This document shows, piece by piece, positions 1-11,479 of a DNA stretch of 64,000 nt. The DNA is from Erigeron canadensis (lineage: Eukaryota > Streptophyta > Magnoliopsida > Asterales > Asteraceae), in assembly GCF_010389155.1 (NCBI RefSeq), contig NC_057761.1:13022501-13086500 (forward strand), read 5' to 3'. Below the pieces are notes generated by a model. The model made no database searches and was not told where the DNA came from. It saw only the letters and a list, made by a program, of their open reading frames with translations. How positions within the stretch are numbered: position 1 is the first letter of the stretch; the number at the start of each line of letters is the position of its first letter. Position numbers and translations under genes: made by a program.

Positions 1-550
1 AGTACCAAATTCTTGGTAACTTCTTCAACTTAAAATCAGTTGTTCTTGTCAGAGGACCATCATAACCAAGTGATATCAAGGCAGCAAACATCACATCATT
101 TGATTCAAATTCATCATAATCATCTTTCCCATTTGAGTTTGCTGCTGGTAGCCTTAAATATCTTCTGAAATCATCTAAGTTGAACTCGAAGTCATATGTA
201 TTATCTCCAGCCTGAAGTTCAAATTGAAAATAACCTTTTCTACGAAGTTCTGGAGATTTGACTTTTGATTTAGTCCTTGATGAAGATGGATCATGTGGTT
301 GCACAAATATAATGGATCTCCACATATCAAATAAATATGATTCAGCCAGATCAACATCTACTGTTAGAGCATGAGTAAGAGGATGATTGTGGAAGATTGC
401 TGAAATTATTGGAAAGCCGGGAGCATTGAAAGGATCATTCAGATATCGATTATTTCTCATATTGATGGAATTTCCGGCTGTAAGAATTTCTTCTATTGAT
501 TCATTAATGGCAATCTTTTCATCATGTCTAACCTCCTCTTGATGATCCAT
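1..550 (-). CDS. accessory (post-pol type) retroelement protein, family A, N-terminal part
   Basis: An open frame runs from the ATG at 550-548 off the left edge (183 codons, no stop). I do not know its biochemical role. It shares a pattern with the accessory proteins at 50976, 33762, 15502 and 56007: an N-terminal lead, a DMW/EFW-type aromatic motif (here LFDMWRS at about residues 75-81), then a Phe-rich strand pair and an FRRYLRLP-like motif near residue 133. The nearest relative here is the family D protein at about 50.5-51 kb, by the DLWES and FRSILGLP equivalents. The upstream leader (plus-strand right) holds family-specific hairpins, as in D. Nothing resembling gag or pol is visible beside it. 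The AG of a possible splice acceptor (AAAACAG) lies about 20 bases before the ATG. Relationship to the other accessory ORFs is likely; function is unknown. Confidence 0.6.
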   Translation of the reverse strand, partial: MDHQEEVRHDEKIAINESIEEILTAGNSINMRNNRYLNDPFNAPGFPIISAIFHNHPLTHALTVDVDLAESYLFDMWRSIIFVQPHDPSSSRTKSKVKSPELRRKGYFQFELQAGDNTYDFEFNLDDFRRYLRLPAANSNGKDDYDEFESNDVMFAALISLGYDGPLTRTTDFKLKKLPRIWY

Positions 551-642
551 TATTTTTATAATTTTCTGTTTTAAAACATAAAACTTTTAACACACACAGA
601 AAAATAATATTTGAATAGCAAATAACAAGGTTCACACAGACA

Positions 643-909
643 ATTTATATAAGATACAAGGAGGTTCACAAAGGCGATCAACTCAGTGTATCCTTTATAA
701 ATCATTTGTTATGAAAAATAAACACAGAATAGTTAAATACATATTTTCCATATATAAGTTTTCAAAGAAGTTCACAAAGGCGATCAATTCTTTGTACTCT
801 CATATACTTTTATATGTATATAACTTTGAAAATAAGATATAATCATATAAGTATGATATATTTGAGAATAATAAGAAAGTACACAAAGGCGTTCAATTCC
901 TCATATTCC
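643..909 (-). repeat. three hairpin units sharing a TTCACAAAGGCGATCAA-type loop
   Basis: The motif G[TA][AT]CACAAAGGCG[AT]TCAA occurs at about 664, 770 and 879. Flanking bases differ between units but are partly complementary in each, for example CAAAGAA (763-769) with TTCTTTG (788-794), and GATACA with TGTATC around unit 1. A close relative of the motif recurs in the family D leader at 51149 and 51206. The stems are imperfect, so this case is weaker than the arrays at 24.3 and 57.4 kb. Confidence 0.5.
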
Positions 910-1020
910 AAAATATATGACAATTATATGATTATACAAAACAGTTTGTCACACCACACAAGAATAAAATTAAAAATAAAATGTTGAAAAAAGAAAAAAA
1001 ATTCTAAGTATAAAATTCTG

Positions 1021-1711
1021 AACGATCTAAATTTAGATCGTTCTGAGTAAATCTTAGTTAAAAAGAAATGAAACGATCTAAATTAAGATCGTTTTGAAAG
1101 ATTTAAAGTAAGAATAATGAAGTATGGAAAACTGAAGATGAAACGATCTAAAAGAGATCGTGTTAAATCTTTATTTGAGAAAAAGTTTAAGTATGAGAAA
1201 AAAGGAAGTAAAACGATCTAAAATAGATCGTTTTAAGTTTCTTATGTGAGAGAGAAGAAAAAAATGATAAGTATGGGAAAGAAAAGGTAAAACGATCTAA
1301 AAGAGATCGTTTTAGGTTTTGTTGAAAACTTTTGAAGTGAAGAAAAATGAAACGATCTAAATTAGATCGTTTTGAAAAAATTTTGAGAAAAACTTCACTT
1401 CTATTTGAAAGGTTTTCTAACACTTAAGATATAAAGTGAAATCAAATTCATGATTTCTCCTTACACTTAAAAGTATCAGATTTGAGCGAACCGAATTCAT
1501 AAGAATTCAGTTACCCATCAATCAAATTCCAAACTTCATTCTCAAACCACACAGCGTTCAGACCCAAGAACGATCCAAATTAGATCGTTTTGGTCTCACT
1601 CTCAAGGGTTTAACAAAGAAATAACATGAAGAAAATAGATAAGATGAATGGTAAACTTATTTTACTTCCAAGTTGTTTAGAAACCAAAACGATCTAAATT
1701 TAGATCGTTTT
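1021..1711. repeat. array of eight palindromes, ACGATCTAAA / TTTAGATCGT
   Basis: Units start at about 1021, 1071, 1141, 1211, 1289, 1350, 1568 and 1686. Each has AACGATC[TC]AAA facing a near-complementary [AG]GATCGTTT, with a centre of 0-3 bases. The first and last are perfect palindromes of about 22-26 bp. Spacing is irregular (about 50-220 bp) and the DNA between units is not repeated, so this is not a simple tandem repeat. The array lies upstream of the family A accessory ORF, in its leader. Confidence 0.85.
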
Positions 1712-1755
1712 AGAATCAAACAACTCTAAAATAAAATATTTTTGCCAAACACTTT

Positions 1756-1989
1756 TCAGTTAGCCAAATATACATCAATATTCACATTCAATGGCTCAAA
1801 CTGCACCTTGAGCATGGCATAACATTCATCCCTAGCCAAACTAACAATATCATTACGCAACATATCTGAACAGAAACGCATCAATCCATTTAAACACACT
1901 CTGATCAACTTTATTTTCAAGAACAGGGTGGGAAGGGTTTTTGAATTTTCAAAAACATCAAACAAAGCATTTAAACATGTAGTAATCAT
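1756..1989 (-). CDS. small hypothetical ORF, 77 codons
   Basis: A minus-strand ATG-to-stop frame lies between the palindrome array and the element's presumed 5' end. It is hydrophobic at the N-terminus and richer in Cys and Leu than chance frames nearby. I recognise no domain. It could be a leader ORF of the family A element or a chance frame; low confidence. Confidence 0.2.
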   Translation of the reverse strand: MITTCLNALFDVFENSKTLPTLFLKIKLIRVCLNGLMRFCSDMLRNDIVSLARDECYAMLKVQFEPLNVNIDVYLAN

Positions 1990-2689
1990 TTACACTTATC
2001 CTGAACATGCTTCTAATTCACACAGTTAACACAGAAGTACTAACAGAATCAAGAAATTCGAGAAAAATTGTAAAACTGAAATCTACATTCAAACTGAGAT
2101 AGTACCTGTGGATGTGATTAAAAGTTGATGATGTTATAGAAAGAAATGATCACAGAATGATTTGGAACAAGACCCTTAACTTCTTTTGATGATCAGAAAC
2201 AAAAAAATTTTTATGATGATTTTTGGTGAGAGAGTTACGGGTAAATGTGAATAGATAAGAAATAAAAATTAATCTTTCCCTCCTTAAAGAGAAAGAAAAG
2301 AAAATGGGTCGGATATGGCTGATTGGATCGGGTTTGGCTAACTGGGTCAGGTATGGTTAGATTGGGATTGGGCTTGACTTGTTTTGGGCTTTTTCTAATA
2401 ACAGAATTTTGAAACAATACTTAAACAAAAACAAAACAAACAAAAATATTTTTGTGAATTTTCAAATTTTTATTTTTATATTTTGTTTTTCTAAAATAAC
2501 AATGAGTTTCTAATCAAATAGTGCAAATATACAAACTCCCCCTCGCTTCATGAATTATCTTTTCTCTCCCCCTCAAACATTGCATGATATAAAACATATT
2601 GCATGTAAGCATAGCATCAATGTTTGATAGATAATGAATGAAATTAGAGAGATGGAGGATTTTTACACAACATGCAGAGGAAAGTTAGT
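1990..2689. other. non-coding retroelement flank
   Basis: AT-rich, no coding signal. It contains a run of GGGTCGG/GGATCGGG-like repeats (about 2308-2390). Two C-rich stretches (2537-2548 and 2570-2576) read as AGGGGGAG on the minus strand, as a polypurine tract would, so a minus-strand LTR may start near 2538. No primer-binding site was found. The right edge is cut by the family B LTR. Confidence 0.4.
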
Positions 2690-3655
2690 TGTTAGGTCCA
2701 GTTTAAGCTAAAATTGGAGCTCTCCAGTGACATCTGGAGAGCATGAGGAATTGTCCGAAATATTAGAAGTCCAGTTGCATTGTACAGGTTTAGCAACTGA
2801 TGACTTCCTGCAGTTGAGATCAGAAGACTAAAATCTGAAAACCTTCCAGTTGAAGTCAAAGACAACAAATGGAAGATAGAGATTGGCAATGGCAGTGAAG
2901 CCGAGTTGACAATCTACCAGATCAATCAACTGGAGAATCCTCCAGTGTAAATGCTCTTACAAAGCTTTACACTGATTACGAGGAGGACCTTTTTACTCTA
3001 CATCCTTTTAACCGGACAATGATATTGTCTTTGGATAAAGATACAAAGATGTAGAGTGGTTGAATAAAGTAACCTTTTGTCTTACTTTATTTAACACACA
3101 CAAAGGATTATTTAAACAATACTTTTGTGTGCTGTCAACCATATTTGTACGTCGAAGTTGAGATCCCCATGCTCAATCTTCGACTATAAATAGAGGTCCT
3201 TGCACAAGCTGTTTGAACAACTTTGCAAATACATATATTCTGCAATATTGGTGAACTTGTGCAATATTCTCTCAATCGCAAAGAGAAACATTTCACAACT
3301 CTAAGTGTTTCGATTGTTTAGGAGAATTTCCAAGTTTAGATCAATTGTAATTCATGGGTTGTTAGGATATTTACATTCTTGTATTATCTTGGTTCCGCAA
3401 CAACCTTGTATTTTATTTAAACAAGTAATAAATAAAATACACTTGAAAATTACATATTGTCTCACCAGTTTATATACTCGTCATTTATATTATTGCATGC
3501 ATTAATATTTGTCACCTTAATACTTAATTCCAGTTAACCTGGTACACGATCATCTAAACTGGTCACATCCAGATTAATTGATCGTGTTGCAAAGTTCACT
3601 CACCATCGACATAGAGGTGTCTTCAGCACCCATCTAGTAATAGTTGGGACTAAAA
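2690..3655 (+). repeat. 5' LTR, family B
   Basis: Starts TGTTAGGTCC and ends GGGACTAAAA, two bases before the PBS. It matches 19490-20455 almost base for base. Both LTRs end in AA rather than the usual CA. The U3 is dense in CCAGT/ACTGG. A TATAAATA box is at 3185. Confidence 0.93.
3185..3192 (+). promoter_or_regulatory. TATA box in 5' LTR
   Basis: TATAAATA about 470 bp before the LTR end, with a copy at 19984 in the 3' LTR. It is the best core-promoter candidate for family B genomic RNA. Confidence 0.7.
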
Positions 3656-3657
3656 AG

Positions 3658-3670
3658 TGGTATCAGAGCA
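3658..3670 (+). other. primer-binding site (initiator tRNA-Met), family B
   Basis: TGGTATCAGAGCA, complementary to the 3' end of plant initiator tRNA-Met as in most Copia elements. It starts two bases (AG) after the LTR. Confidence 0.9.
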
Positions 3671-3713
3671 GGCAGGTTGAATTGTTTCAATTCTGTAACC
3701 TAGGTCTGCTTCG

Positions 3714-6116
3714 ATGGCTGCTGAAGGTGAGAATGGTTCTGGTCCTAATGAATCTAATCCTAATATTACTACTCCTTTAAATACTAACCCTCCTCCTCCT
3801 CCTCCAACTCCTGGAGCTAACCACGTTCATGTACATTACTCCAACTCTCCTGTTCCCAAATTCGATGGGAATGGTGAGACATTTGGTACATGGAAAGCTA
3901 GAATGCTCTTGCATTTTGGTGGGATAGAGAGGTATATGTTGAAAATCCTTAAGGATGGACCATATATTCCCATGTCCAGTGGTGTTAGCCCTCTTCTCGA
4001 TCCCACTGGGAGAAGAGGCACCAGGGAGAAATCTGAAGAACATTGGTCAGATGAGGATCGTAGATTGGTTGATCTTGATACCAAATTGAAAAACATGATT
4101 CTTTCTGCTATACCTGAGGAACTAATTCCTACCCTTGTGCTATTTTCTAGTGCAAAATCTATGTGGGATGAATTAGTTCTCCAGTTTGAAGGAGGAAATG
4201 ACACAATTGTCACTAGAAAGGTTGCTCTCAACAAGAAGTATGAATCCTTCTTTGCTATTCCCAATGAAAGTTTAACTGGTACTTATACCAGATTTACTGG
4301 GCTAATTAATCAACTTAGAGGCTTGGGAGTGGAGAAGGATAAGGATATTCTTCTTGAAAAATTCTGTGATGTTTTGCCATCCAAATGGGCACACATGGTT
4401 CTTGTCTTAAGACAAGGAAAGACCTTGCATAGCCACACTCTTGCCTCTCTTTATGGAGCCTTCAGATTCACTGAAGATAATGATGCTGCAAGATTACTGG
4501 CTGAGCAAGATGCTTTAAACCATGCTCAGAGTTCCAAGGCTGCCAACTTTTCTGGGCAACCTTGTGCTGCTTTAATGTCTACTGAGAATGTCCAGTCACA
4601 TTCTATGAAGGAAATGTTAAACAACTTTTTGAACTCTGGCCTAACCACTAATCTCAGTGATGGTTGTGAGGAAACTGACGATGATGATCTGGTTGCCATG
4701 ATTGCTAAAACCTTTAATAGGTTTAAGCATAAATCTAATCGATTTAATGGGTCCAATAATGCTTCCAATTCAATCTCAATGGATAAGGCTAATCTTACCT
4801 GCTATAAATGTGGTAAGAAAGGCCATTTCATGAAGGAATGCAGATCTAGTCAGATGAACAACCAAACTGGTCCTATTGTCCCAAACTTTGTTAAAACTGA
4901 TGATTATAAGGCCAAATACAAGAAACTTAAGGCCCAGATTGCTCTCATGTCTCTTGAACAAAATAATGAGAAAGAAAAGAACAAGTGCATGATGGCTCAA
5001 ACTGAAGGGAAATGGGAACTCTCTGATGATTCATCTGATGATGAAGAAGAGATTAGAGATATGTGTTTCATGGCATTGGAGAGTCAACAACCAGTGGTGA
5101 AGGATGATGTTGTATCTGGAAGATGGGTTGATATCATTTTAAAGAAGGTAAGGGATTATGATATCGAAATTGATTCAGAACTGAAACTGGATATTGCTGA
5201 ATCATTGAATGATGACTTGTTATTTGTTGAAACCATGAGAACTGACTGTGAAAGATATTTAGAAACAGTTTTGGTTGAATTAAACAACATGAAAAGTCAA
5301 GTAAATGATTTGCAAAGTGTCCAGTTGGCTCTTAAAGAGTCAGATTTGAAAAACGAGGCATTGGTAAGAGATAACCAAAAACTGAAATTTGATCTTGAAA
5401 AAGAACATATGGTTATTATTCTTGGGTTCAAGCATCTGGTAAAAATTATGACGCTTTTTCTAAAACCATTGATGCTCAAAAAATTGCTGGAAATCTGGTG
5501 ATCTTCAGATGGCAGCTGTTTTCCCACAATTCACCAATTGCCAGAATCTGTTAAAGTTGAAACACCTTATGATTCCTCTGGCACAATCAAATCTGAATCC
5601 ACTAAGACCAACCCTGTTGAGGTCAAAACTGGAGCCAAGAAGGCTAAAGCTCCAGTTAAAAAGGAATCTGGTGACAATCCTTTACCTCATAAGTCAAGTG
5701 AGTCCTCAACTCTAAAGACTAAAACCCCCGCTGAGCCAAAGTCCAAAGGCCAGCAGCCTGAAGAAAAAAACATTTTGGTAAAAATGGAAAATCAAATCCA
5801 AAATTTGTCAAGGCAGGTACAAAGTTGTACTGCCAGAATTAAGAATTTGGAAGGAGGTGCATCCTCTTCAGTTGTAAAACAAAATGTCAAAACTCCTTCT
5901 CAAAAACAAAAGATGAAACAATCTGCTCAAAAAGGAGCAAACTTTGAAAAGAAAAAGGAGATCAATGTTCCACTAAAACCAATTGTCTTCACTCCGGAAA
6001 CTGGAGAGAACCCTCCAGTTTCCTCATCCAGTTCAACACCCAGTCAAGTACCTGGGACTTCTCAGAAGAAGTCCAGTGGACCCATCAAGAAAAGATGGGT
6101 TCACAAAAATAACTAA
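3714..6116 (+). pseudogene. gag: Gag, family B (copy left of gap), frameshifted
   Basis: Capsid/nucleocapsid precursor that packages the RNA in cytoplasmic particles. It opens at ATG 3714 and reads 595 codons to 5501. A Pro-rich N-terminus is followed by a UBN2/Copia Gag region (about residues 45-260) and a CCHC zinc knuckle, CYKCGKKGHFMKEC (residues 363-376). An acidic, Ser-rich and coiled-coil C-terminal part follows. Near 5420 the true frame is lost by a one-base change. It resumes from about 5538 in other frames and stops at 6114-6116 after RWVHKNN. The breaks lie within and just before the segment repeated across the gap, and the copy at 10846 differs at several of these sites, so consensus error is as likely as real decay. 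The stop codon overlaps a splice-acceptor-like motif (see 6113-6136). Confidence 0.85.
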
Positions 6117-6136
6117 TCAATTACTTGGGTGTGCAG
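6113..6136 (+). promoter_or_regulatory. gag-stop / splice-acceptor-like junction
   Basis: Gag ends in AAC-TAA-T, so the stop lies inside CTAAT, a plant branch-point consensus. GTGCAG follows 14 bases later, and the pol frame begins right after it. Pol is in the -1 frame and is closed by a TAA only a few bases upstream, with no ATG. The same arrangement occurs at 11456, 37809-37789 and 61703. Confidence 0.5.
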
Positions 6137-9100
6137 GGCGATCGTAAGAAGAATATTTGGTATCTGGACAGCGCAGCTGGCCGGACTATGACCGGATGTA
6201 AGCCCCTGCTGGAAGAATTCACTGTCTGCGATGGACCAGCGGTGACATTTGGTAATGATGGAAGTGGGAAAACTGAGGGATATGGTGTTGTTGACAATGG
6301 GCAGATTCAGTTCACTAAGGTTGCATTGTCAATGGTTTGAAATATAACCTGATAAGTGTCAGTCAACTTTGTGATGATGGATATAGGGTACTGTTCGATA
6401 TTGCTCAGGCACTGTTTTTAACAAGGATTGGAAGGTAGTCATGATTGCACCAAGAAAAGGGAATGTGTACATGATGAACATGGAGCCTGCTCCAAAAGAG
6501 CATTGTTTCTATGTCAAGGCTGATGAGGACACCAACTGGCTGTGGCATAAACGATTATCCCATCTTAACTTCAAAATATTAACAAGTTGTCAAGAAAGCA
6601 ACTAGTTGATGGGATACCCTTGTTTCCTTTAAAAAGGAGAAGCCATGTCCAGGGTGTGAAATGGGCAAAAAGAAAAGAGCCAGTTTTAAGACCAGGCAGA
6701 ATTTCAGCATCACTGAACCTCTTCACATGCTTCATATGGATCTCTTTGGTCCAGTGAATGTTCAAACTAAAGCTGGTAAGAGATACACTTTAGTTGTGGT
6801 CGATGAATACACCAGATTTTGTTGGGTGATATTTATCAGATCAAAGAGTGATGCATCTGGTGAAATTATCTCTCTCATCAAGCGAATTGAGCTCAAGTAT
6901 ACCAAGAAAGTGTGTCAGTTGCGAAGTGATAACGGAACAGAATTCATGAATAAAGAATTGGAGACATTTTGCACTGACACTGGCATTTCTCAAAACTTTT
7001 CGTCAGCTCGTTCTCCAGAACAAAATGGTGTGGTTGAAAGGAAGAATCGCACATTGATTGAAGCTGCCAGAAGTATGTTATCTGAATCTGGTCTTCCCAC
7101 CTGTTTTTGGGCTGAAGCTGTGGCAACTGCATGTCACACCCAAAACCGGTCAGTTTATGTCAAGAGACACAGGAAGACTGCCTATGAAGTCCTCAGGAAT
7201 CGTAAACCAAATATTGGATATTTCCATGTATTTGGTTGTCCAGTTTACATTTTAAACGATTCCAGTCAGTTGGGAAAATTTGATGCAAAAGCTGACGAAG
7301 GTGTCTTTGTGGGGTATTCAAATATTAGAAAAGCCTATAGAGTTTATAATTATAGACTCCAAAAGGTACATGAGACAAATCATGTCACGTTCAATGAATC
7401 AAATGAAGCAATCAACAAAAGACCAACCCTTGATTTATCTTCAGTTGTCCCAGTTGATTTTGGTGTATCTGATCAGGTTCATCAATCAGTTAGTACACCA
7501 GAAAATGTTTCCAGACATCAAGTCTTGGAACCAGTAATGGAAAAGGAGAACATGTGTGACACCTCATTTTATCCTTCTATCAGTTTTAACCTACCTGAAA
7601 AACTGGTAATTGGATCTGATGTGCGTGCCACAACAACATCAGAACCAGTTCAAGCTTCTCCAGTTCTTCAAGATATACCTTTGTTTGAAGATAATCATGT
7701 CAACTCTTCAGTTGACACTGATGATGAAGTTGAAGTAGTTTGGACTGATCCTCCTCCAGTTGCTGCATTGTTGGAGATCGTCAAGTGTCTTGCACTGATG
7801 TTGTATTATACCAACCTAGTCAATACACTAAATGGACTGGCTCATCCCATTGAGCAGATTATTGGCAATCCAGATAGTGGGGTTCAGACTAGAAGAGCCA
7901 CAAGTGATCAATGCTTGAACGTCACCTTCTTATCACTGATTGAACCGAAGAAGATTGACGAGGCTATGGCAGATCCAAGCTGGGTTGAAGCTATGCAAGA
8001 AGAACTCAACCAGTTCGAAAGGAACAACGTTTGGGAGCTTGTTCCTTGTCCTCCAGGGTTAAAGAGAGAACCCATTGGAACGAGGTGGGTCTACCGGAAC
8101 AAGATGGATGAAGATGGCAACGTTATCAGGAACAAAGCTAGATTAGTTGCCAAGGGTTATTGTCAAGCAGAAGGTGTTGATTTCGATGAAACTTTTGCTC
8201 CAGTTGCAAGACTGAAGCCATCAGAATTTTCTGGCTTATGCTGCTCACTTGGAATTCAAGGTTTTCCAGATGGATGTAAAAAGTGCGTTTCTGAATGGTA
8301 CATTGGAAGAAGAAGTGTATGTTACGCAGACTCCAGGCTTCATAAATGAAAAGCATCCACATTGGGTATATAGAAGAACAACAAAGCTTTATATGGTCTT
8401 CGACAAGCCCCAAGAGCCTGGTATGATACTCTAACTAAACATCTTCTCAAAAATGGTTTTCAAAGAGGTGCAATAGATAATACCTTGTTCATCTTGAAAG
8501 AAAAAGGTGATATCTTGCTGGTACAAATTATGTTGATGATATTATATTTGGGTCAACTGATGATGGAATGTGTAAAAGGTTTTCAAAAATTATGTCTCAA
8601 GATATGAGATGAGTTTAATGGGTGAATTAACATTTTTCTTAGGTTTACAAATTAAACAAACCATGGATGGTATTTTTATTAACCAAGAAAAATATGTCAG
8701 AGATTTGTTGAGAAAATACAAATTTGATTCAATCCCATCAAAAACCACACCTATTTCAGCTCCATTAAATTGGACTCTGACCCAAATGGAAAACCAGTGG
8801 ACCAAAAAGAATATCGTGGAATGGTTGGTTCACTGATGTATTAACTGCCAGTCGACCAGATATAATGTTTGCAACATGTTTATGTGCCAGATTTCAGGCA
8901 AATCCAAAAGAATCACACTTGCATGCTGTTAAACGCATTTCAGGTACCTGAAAGGGTGCCCTAGCCTTGGTCTTTGGTATCCCAAAGGCTCAGGGTTAGA
9001 TCTAATGGGTTATTCAGATTCAGATCATGCAGGTTGTAAGATTGATAGAAAATCCACAACTGGTGGATGTCATTTCTAGGGGGAAAACTGGTGAGTTGGA

Positions 9101-9467
9101 CAGTAAGAAGCAGACTTCAGTCTCAATGTCTACTGCTGAGGCAGAATACATTTCTGCGGCCAGTTGCTGTGCCCAGATTCTCTGGATCAAAAACCAGTTA
9201 CTTGATTATGGCATGAAATTCACAAGAACCCCAATCTTTTGTGACAACACCAGTGCTATTGCTATATCTCACAACCCAGTGATGCACTCAAAGACAAAGC
9301 ATATTGATATCAGGTATCACTTCATTCGTGATCATGTTATGAAAGGAGATATTGAAATACATTTCATCCCCACTGATAAACAGTTAGCTGATGTTTTTAC
9401 AAAAACCTGATGAGAAAAGACTTTTAAACATCTCATCAGTGAACTGGGTATGTTAAATCCTCATTAA
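6137..9467 (+). pseudogene. pol: Pol polyprotein, family B (copy left of gap), many frameshifts
   Basis: Encodes protease, integrase, reverse transcriptase and RNase H, which copy genomic RNA to DNA and insert it. Visible in order: a protease active-site region (LDSAAGRTMTG, 6161 on), GAG-pre-integrase, integrase with the usual LRSDNGTEF and [11 protein letters not shown] motifs (about 6720-7080), RVT_2, and RNase H ending in LISELGMLNPH. RT is badly broken: small deletions around 8205-8260, 8370, 8530 and 8600, and more in RNase H at about 8940, 9075, 9100 and 9405. Against the copy at 11480-14810 nearly all breaks are one- or two-base indels, unlike the substitution decay of family C. I think many are assembly errors near a contig end, so an intact gene may exist. 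Confidence 0.85.
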
Positions 9468-9575
9468 ACTGAAGAGGCCCTTCAGTTGAGGATGGTCCAG
9501 GTGATCCTTGATTGGTGGAGATTGAACGCCTTGATGTACTCAAAGACTAGTCACTGATCAAATGGATCACATTTT

Positions 9576-9588
9576 TAGGGGGAAAAAG
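9576..9588 (+). other. internal polypurine tract after pol (left copy)
   Basis: TTTTTAGGGGGAAAAAG about 110 bp after the pol stop. A second PPT between pol and the accessory ORF fits what I recall of Sireviruses, which carry several PPT-like tracts 3' of pol. Confidence 0.6.
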
Positions 9589-10151
9589 ACTCAAAACTTT
9601 TTCAAATAAATTATTGAAAAATGCAACTGAAGGTCATCAGTTGAAATGGCATCTAAATTTTCTTTTGGTTGCTAGTTTGGTCTTGTCTCAAATGGTGGTC
9701 AGCCAGATTTCATAACGTTGGTTTTACTTGGTGGATACTTGTGACACGTGATGTTACTCGAGTGCTAACCTCGCACTCACGACGTCACCTGACATGTCTT
9801 ACGTGTCAAGACTTTTGCTGAAATGTAGCACTTTTTATGGGTATTGGTGAAGTTAGTGGGTGAGTGGGAATACCAGCCGTCGTAGCATTAAATGCTTGAT
9901 GGGAAGTATTAAATATTTTTGAATTCTCAAAATTTGGAAAATAACTTTTTACAAATATTTCAAATATTTGGAGACTAAAATATCTTTTGTATATATTTTG
10001 GCAATATTTTACTGCCTATATATATACCCCACCAATATATCCGTCTCATTACTTCTCTCAAAATTCCTTCATTTACTCTTTCAATCATTCACAATTCGAG
10101 ATCCTTTTCTCTCTTTCTTTTAAGTCCAAAACCCTAAATCTAAATTCACAA

Positions 10152-10745
10152 ATGGCTCCTAAATCTTCTTCTTCTTCATCTCGTCTTCGTGATGTGAATC
10201 TACTCACTGCTGAGTACATTCCATCACAAAATGTTATTCGTGCCACTGGTGCTCCCATAAGCTCTAACTTATTAAATTAAATCCAAATAATCCAATGGCA
10301 TCTCTCAAGGGCTCCAGGCCGCTGACTATCTTGTAGGGAGAATCCAAACCTTTCTTCGGATTTCTCCCCTCAGCGATGCCTTCTCTTGAATCCACACAAG
10401 CTATTTCATGACTACTTGTGTGAATTCTGGTACACTGCCTCTTTCTGAGGACTGCTCATCCATCTCCTTTTCTCTAAAGGATGGGTCAGTCCCGTGTACC
10501 ATCACCACTGAAACGTTGAGGGAGCCCTTAACCTCAACTACTGGAGACATAATGAAACTCAGTGGTGATTTCCTCCAATGTAATTTCCGCAGGTCTTCCT
10601 TGATATGGGAAATAAGGAGATGGTGGAGGGGGATGTGTTGAAGACCAAGGGGTCCATTACAATGAAAGGGCTTTCACCATCCGGGAAGTCTTTATGGTCC
10701 ACTTGGTGGAGAGTTTGGGAGGGAGTTCTGGTGGACCAGATAAAC
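10152..10745 (+). pseudogene. accessory ORF, family B, 5' part (left copy, cut by gap)
   Basis: Same protein as at 15502. ATG at 10152, Ser-rich start, then frameshifts at about 10270-10290, 10390 and 10550. It runs into the N gap after GGACCAGATAAAC. Against the right copy it lacks five bases (TTGGA) just before the gap and has several one-base losses. Role unknown; see 15502-19262. Confidence 0.75.
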
Positions 10746-10845
10746 NNNNNNNNNNNNNNNNNNNNNNNNNNNNNNNNNNNNNNNNNNNNNNNNNNNNNNN
10801 NNNNNNNNNNNNNNNNNNNNNNNNNNNNNNNNNNNNNNNNNNNNN
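10746..10845. other. assembly gap (100 N) with overlapping flanks
   Basis: Exactly 100 N. The base after the gap continues from GGAAATCTGGTGATC, which is also at 5489, and the base before the gap ends at GACCAGATAAAC, which is also at 16107. So 5489-10745 and 10846-16107 represent the same stretch, and the gap joins two overlapping contig ends. Confidence 0.95.
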
Positions 10846-11459
10846 GGAAATCTGGTGATCTTCAGATGGCAGCTGTTTACCACAATTCACCAATGCCAGA
10901 ATCTGTTAAAGTTGAAACACCTTATTCCTCTGCACCATCAAATCTGAATCCATAAGACCAACCCTGTTGAGGTCAAAACTGGAGCCAAGAAGGCTAAAGC
11001 TCCAGTTAAAAAGGAATATGGTGACAATCCTTTACTCATAAGTCAAGTGAGTCCTCAACTCTAAAGACTAAAACCCCGCTGAGCCAAAGTCCAAAGGCCA
11101 GCAGCCTGAAGAAAAAACATTTTGTAAAAATGGAAAATCAAATCCAAAATTTGTCAAGGCAGGTACAAAGTTGTACTGCCAGAATTAAGAATTTGGAAGG
11201 AGGTGCATCCTCTTCAGTTGTAAAACAAAATGCAAAACTCCTTCTCAAAACAAAAGATGAAACAATCTGCTCAAAAAGGAGCAAACTTTGAAAAGAAAAA
11301 GGAGGTCAATGTTCCACTAAAACCAATTGTCTCACTCCGGAAACTGGAGAGAAACCTCCAGTTTCCTCATCCAGTTCAACACCCAGTCAAGTACCTGGGA
11401 CTTCTCAGAAGAAGTCCAGTGGACCCATCAAGAAAAGATGGGTTCACAAAAATAACTAA
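10846..11459 (+). pseudogene. gag: Gag C-terminal part, family B (copy right of gap)
   Basis: Begins inside gag at the position equal to 5489. Codes for the Lys/Pro-rich, coiled-coil C-terminus and ends RWVHKNN at the stop 11457-11459. Single-base losses relative to the left copy occur at about 10925, 10955, 11035, 11075, 11120, 11232 and 11330, so no long frame survives. The upstream capsid and zinc knuckle exist only in the left copy. The stop sits in the same CTAAT...GTGCAG junction (11456-11479). Confidence 0.8.
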
Positions 11460-11479
11460 TCAATTACTTGGGTGTGCAG

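Noticed and set aside
10605..10955. 116-codon ORF reading across the N gap
   Set aside because: It is an artefact of translating the gap; the two sides belong to different parts of the element (accessory ORF and gag).
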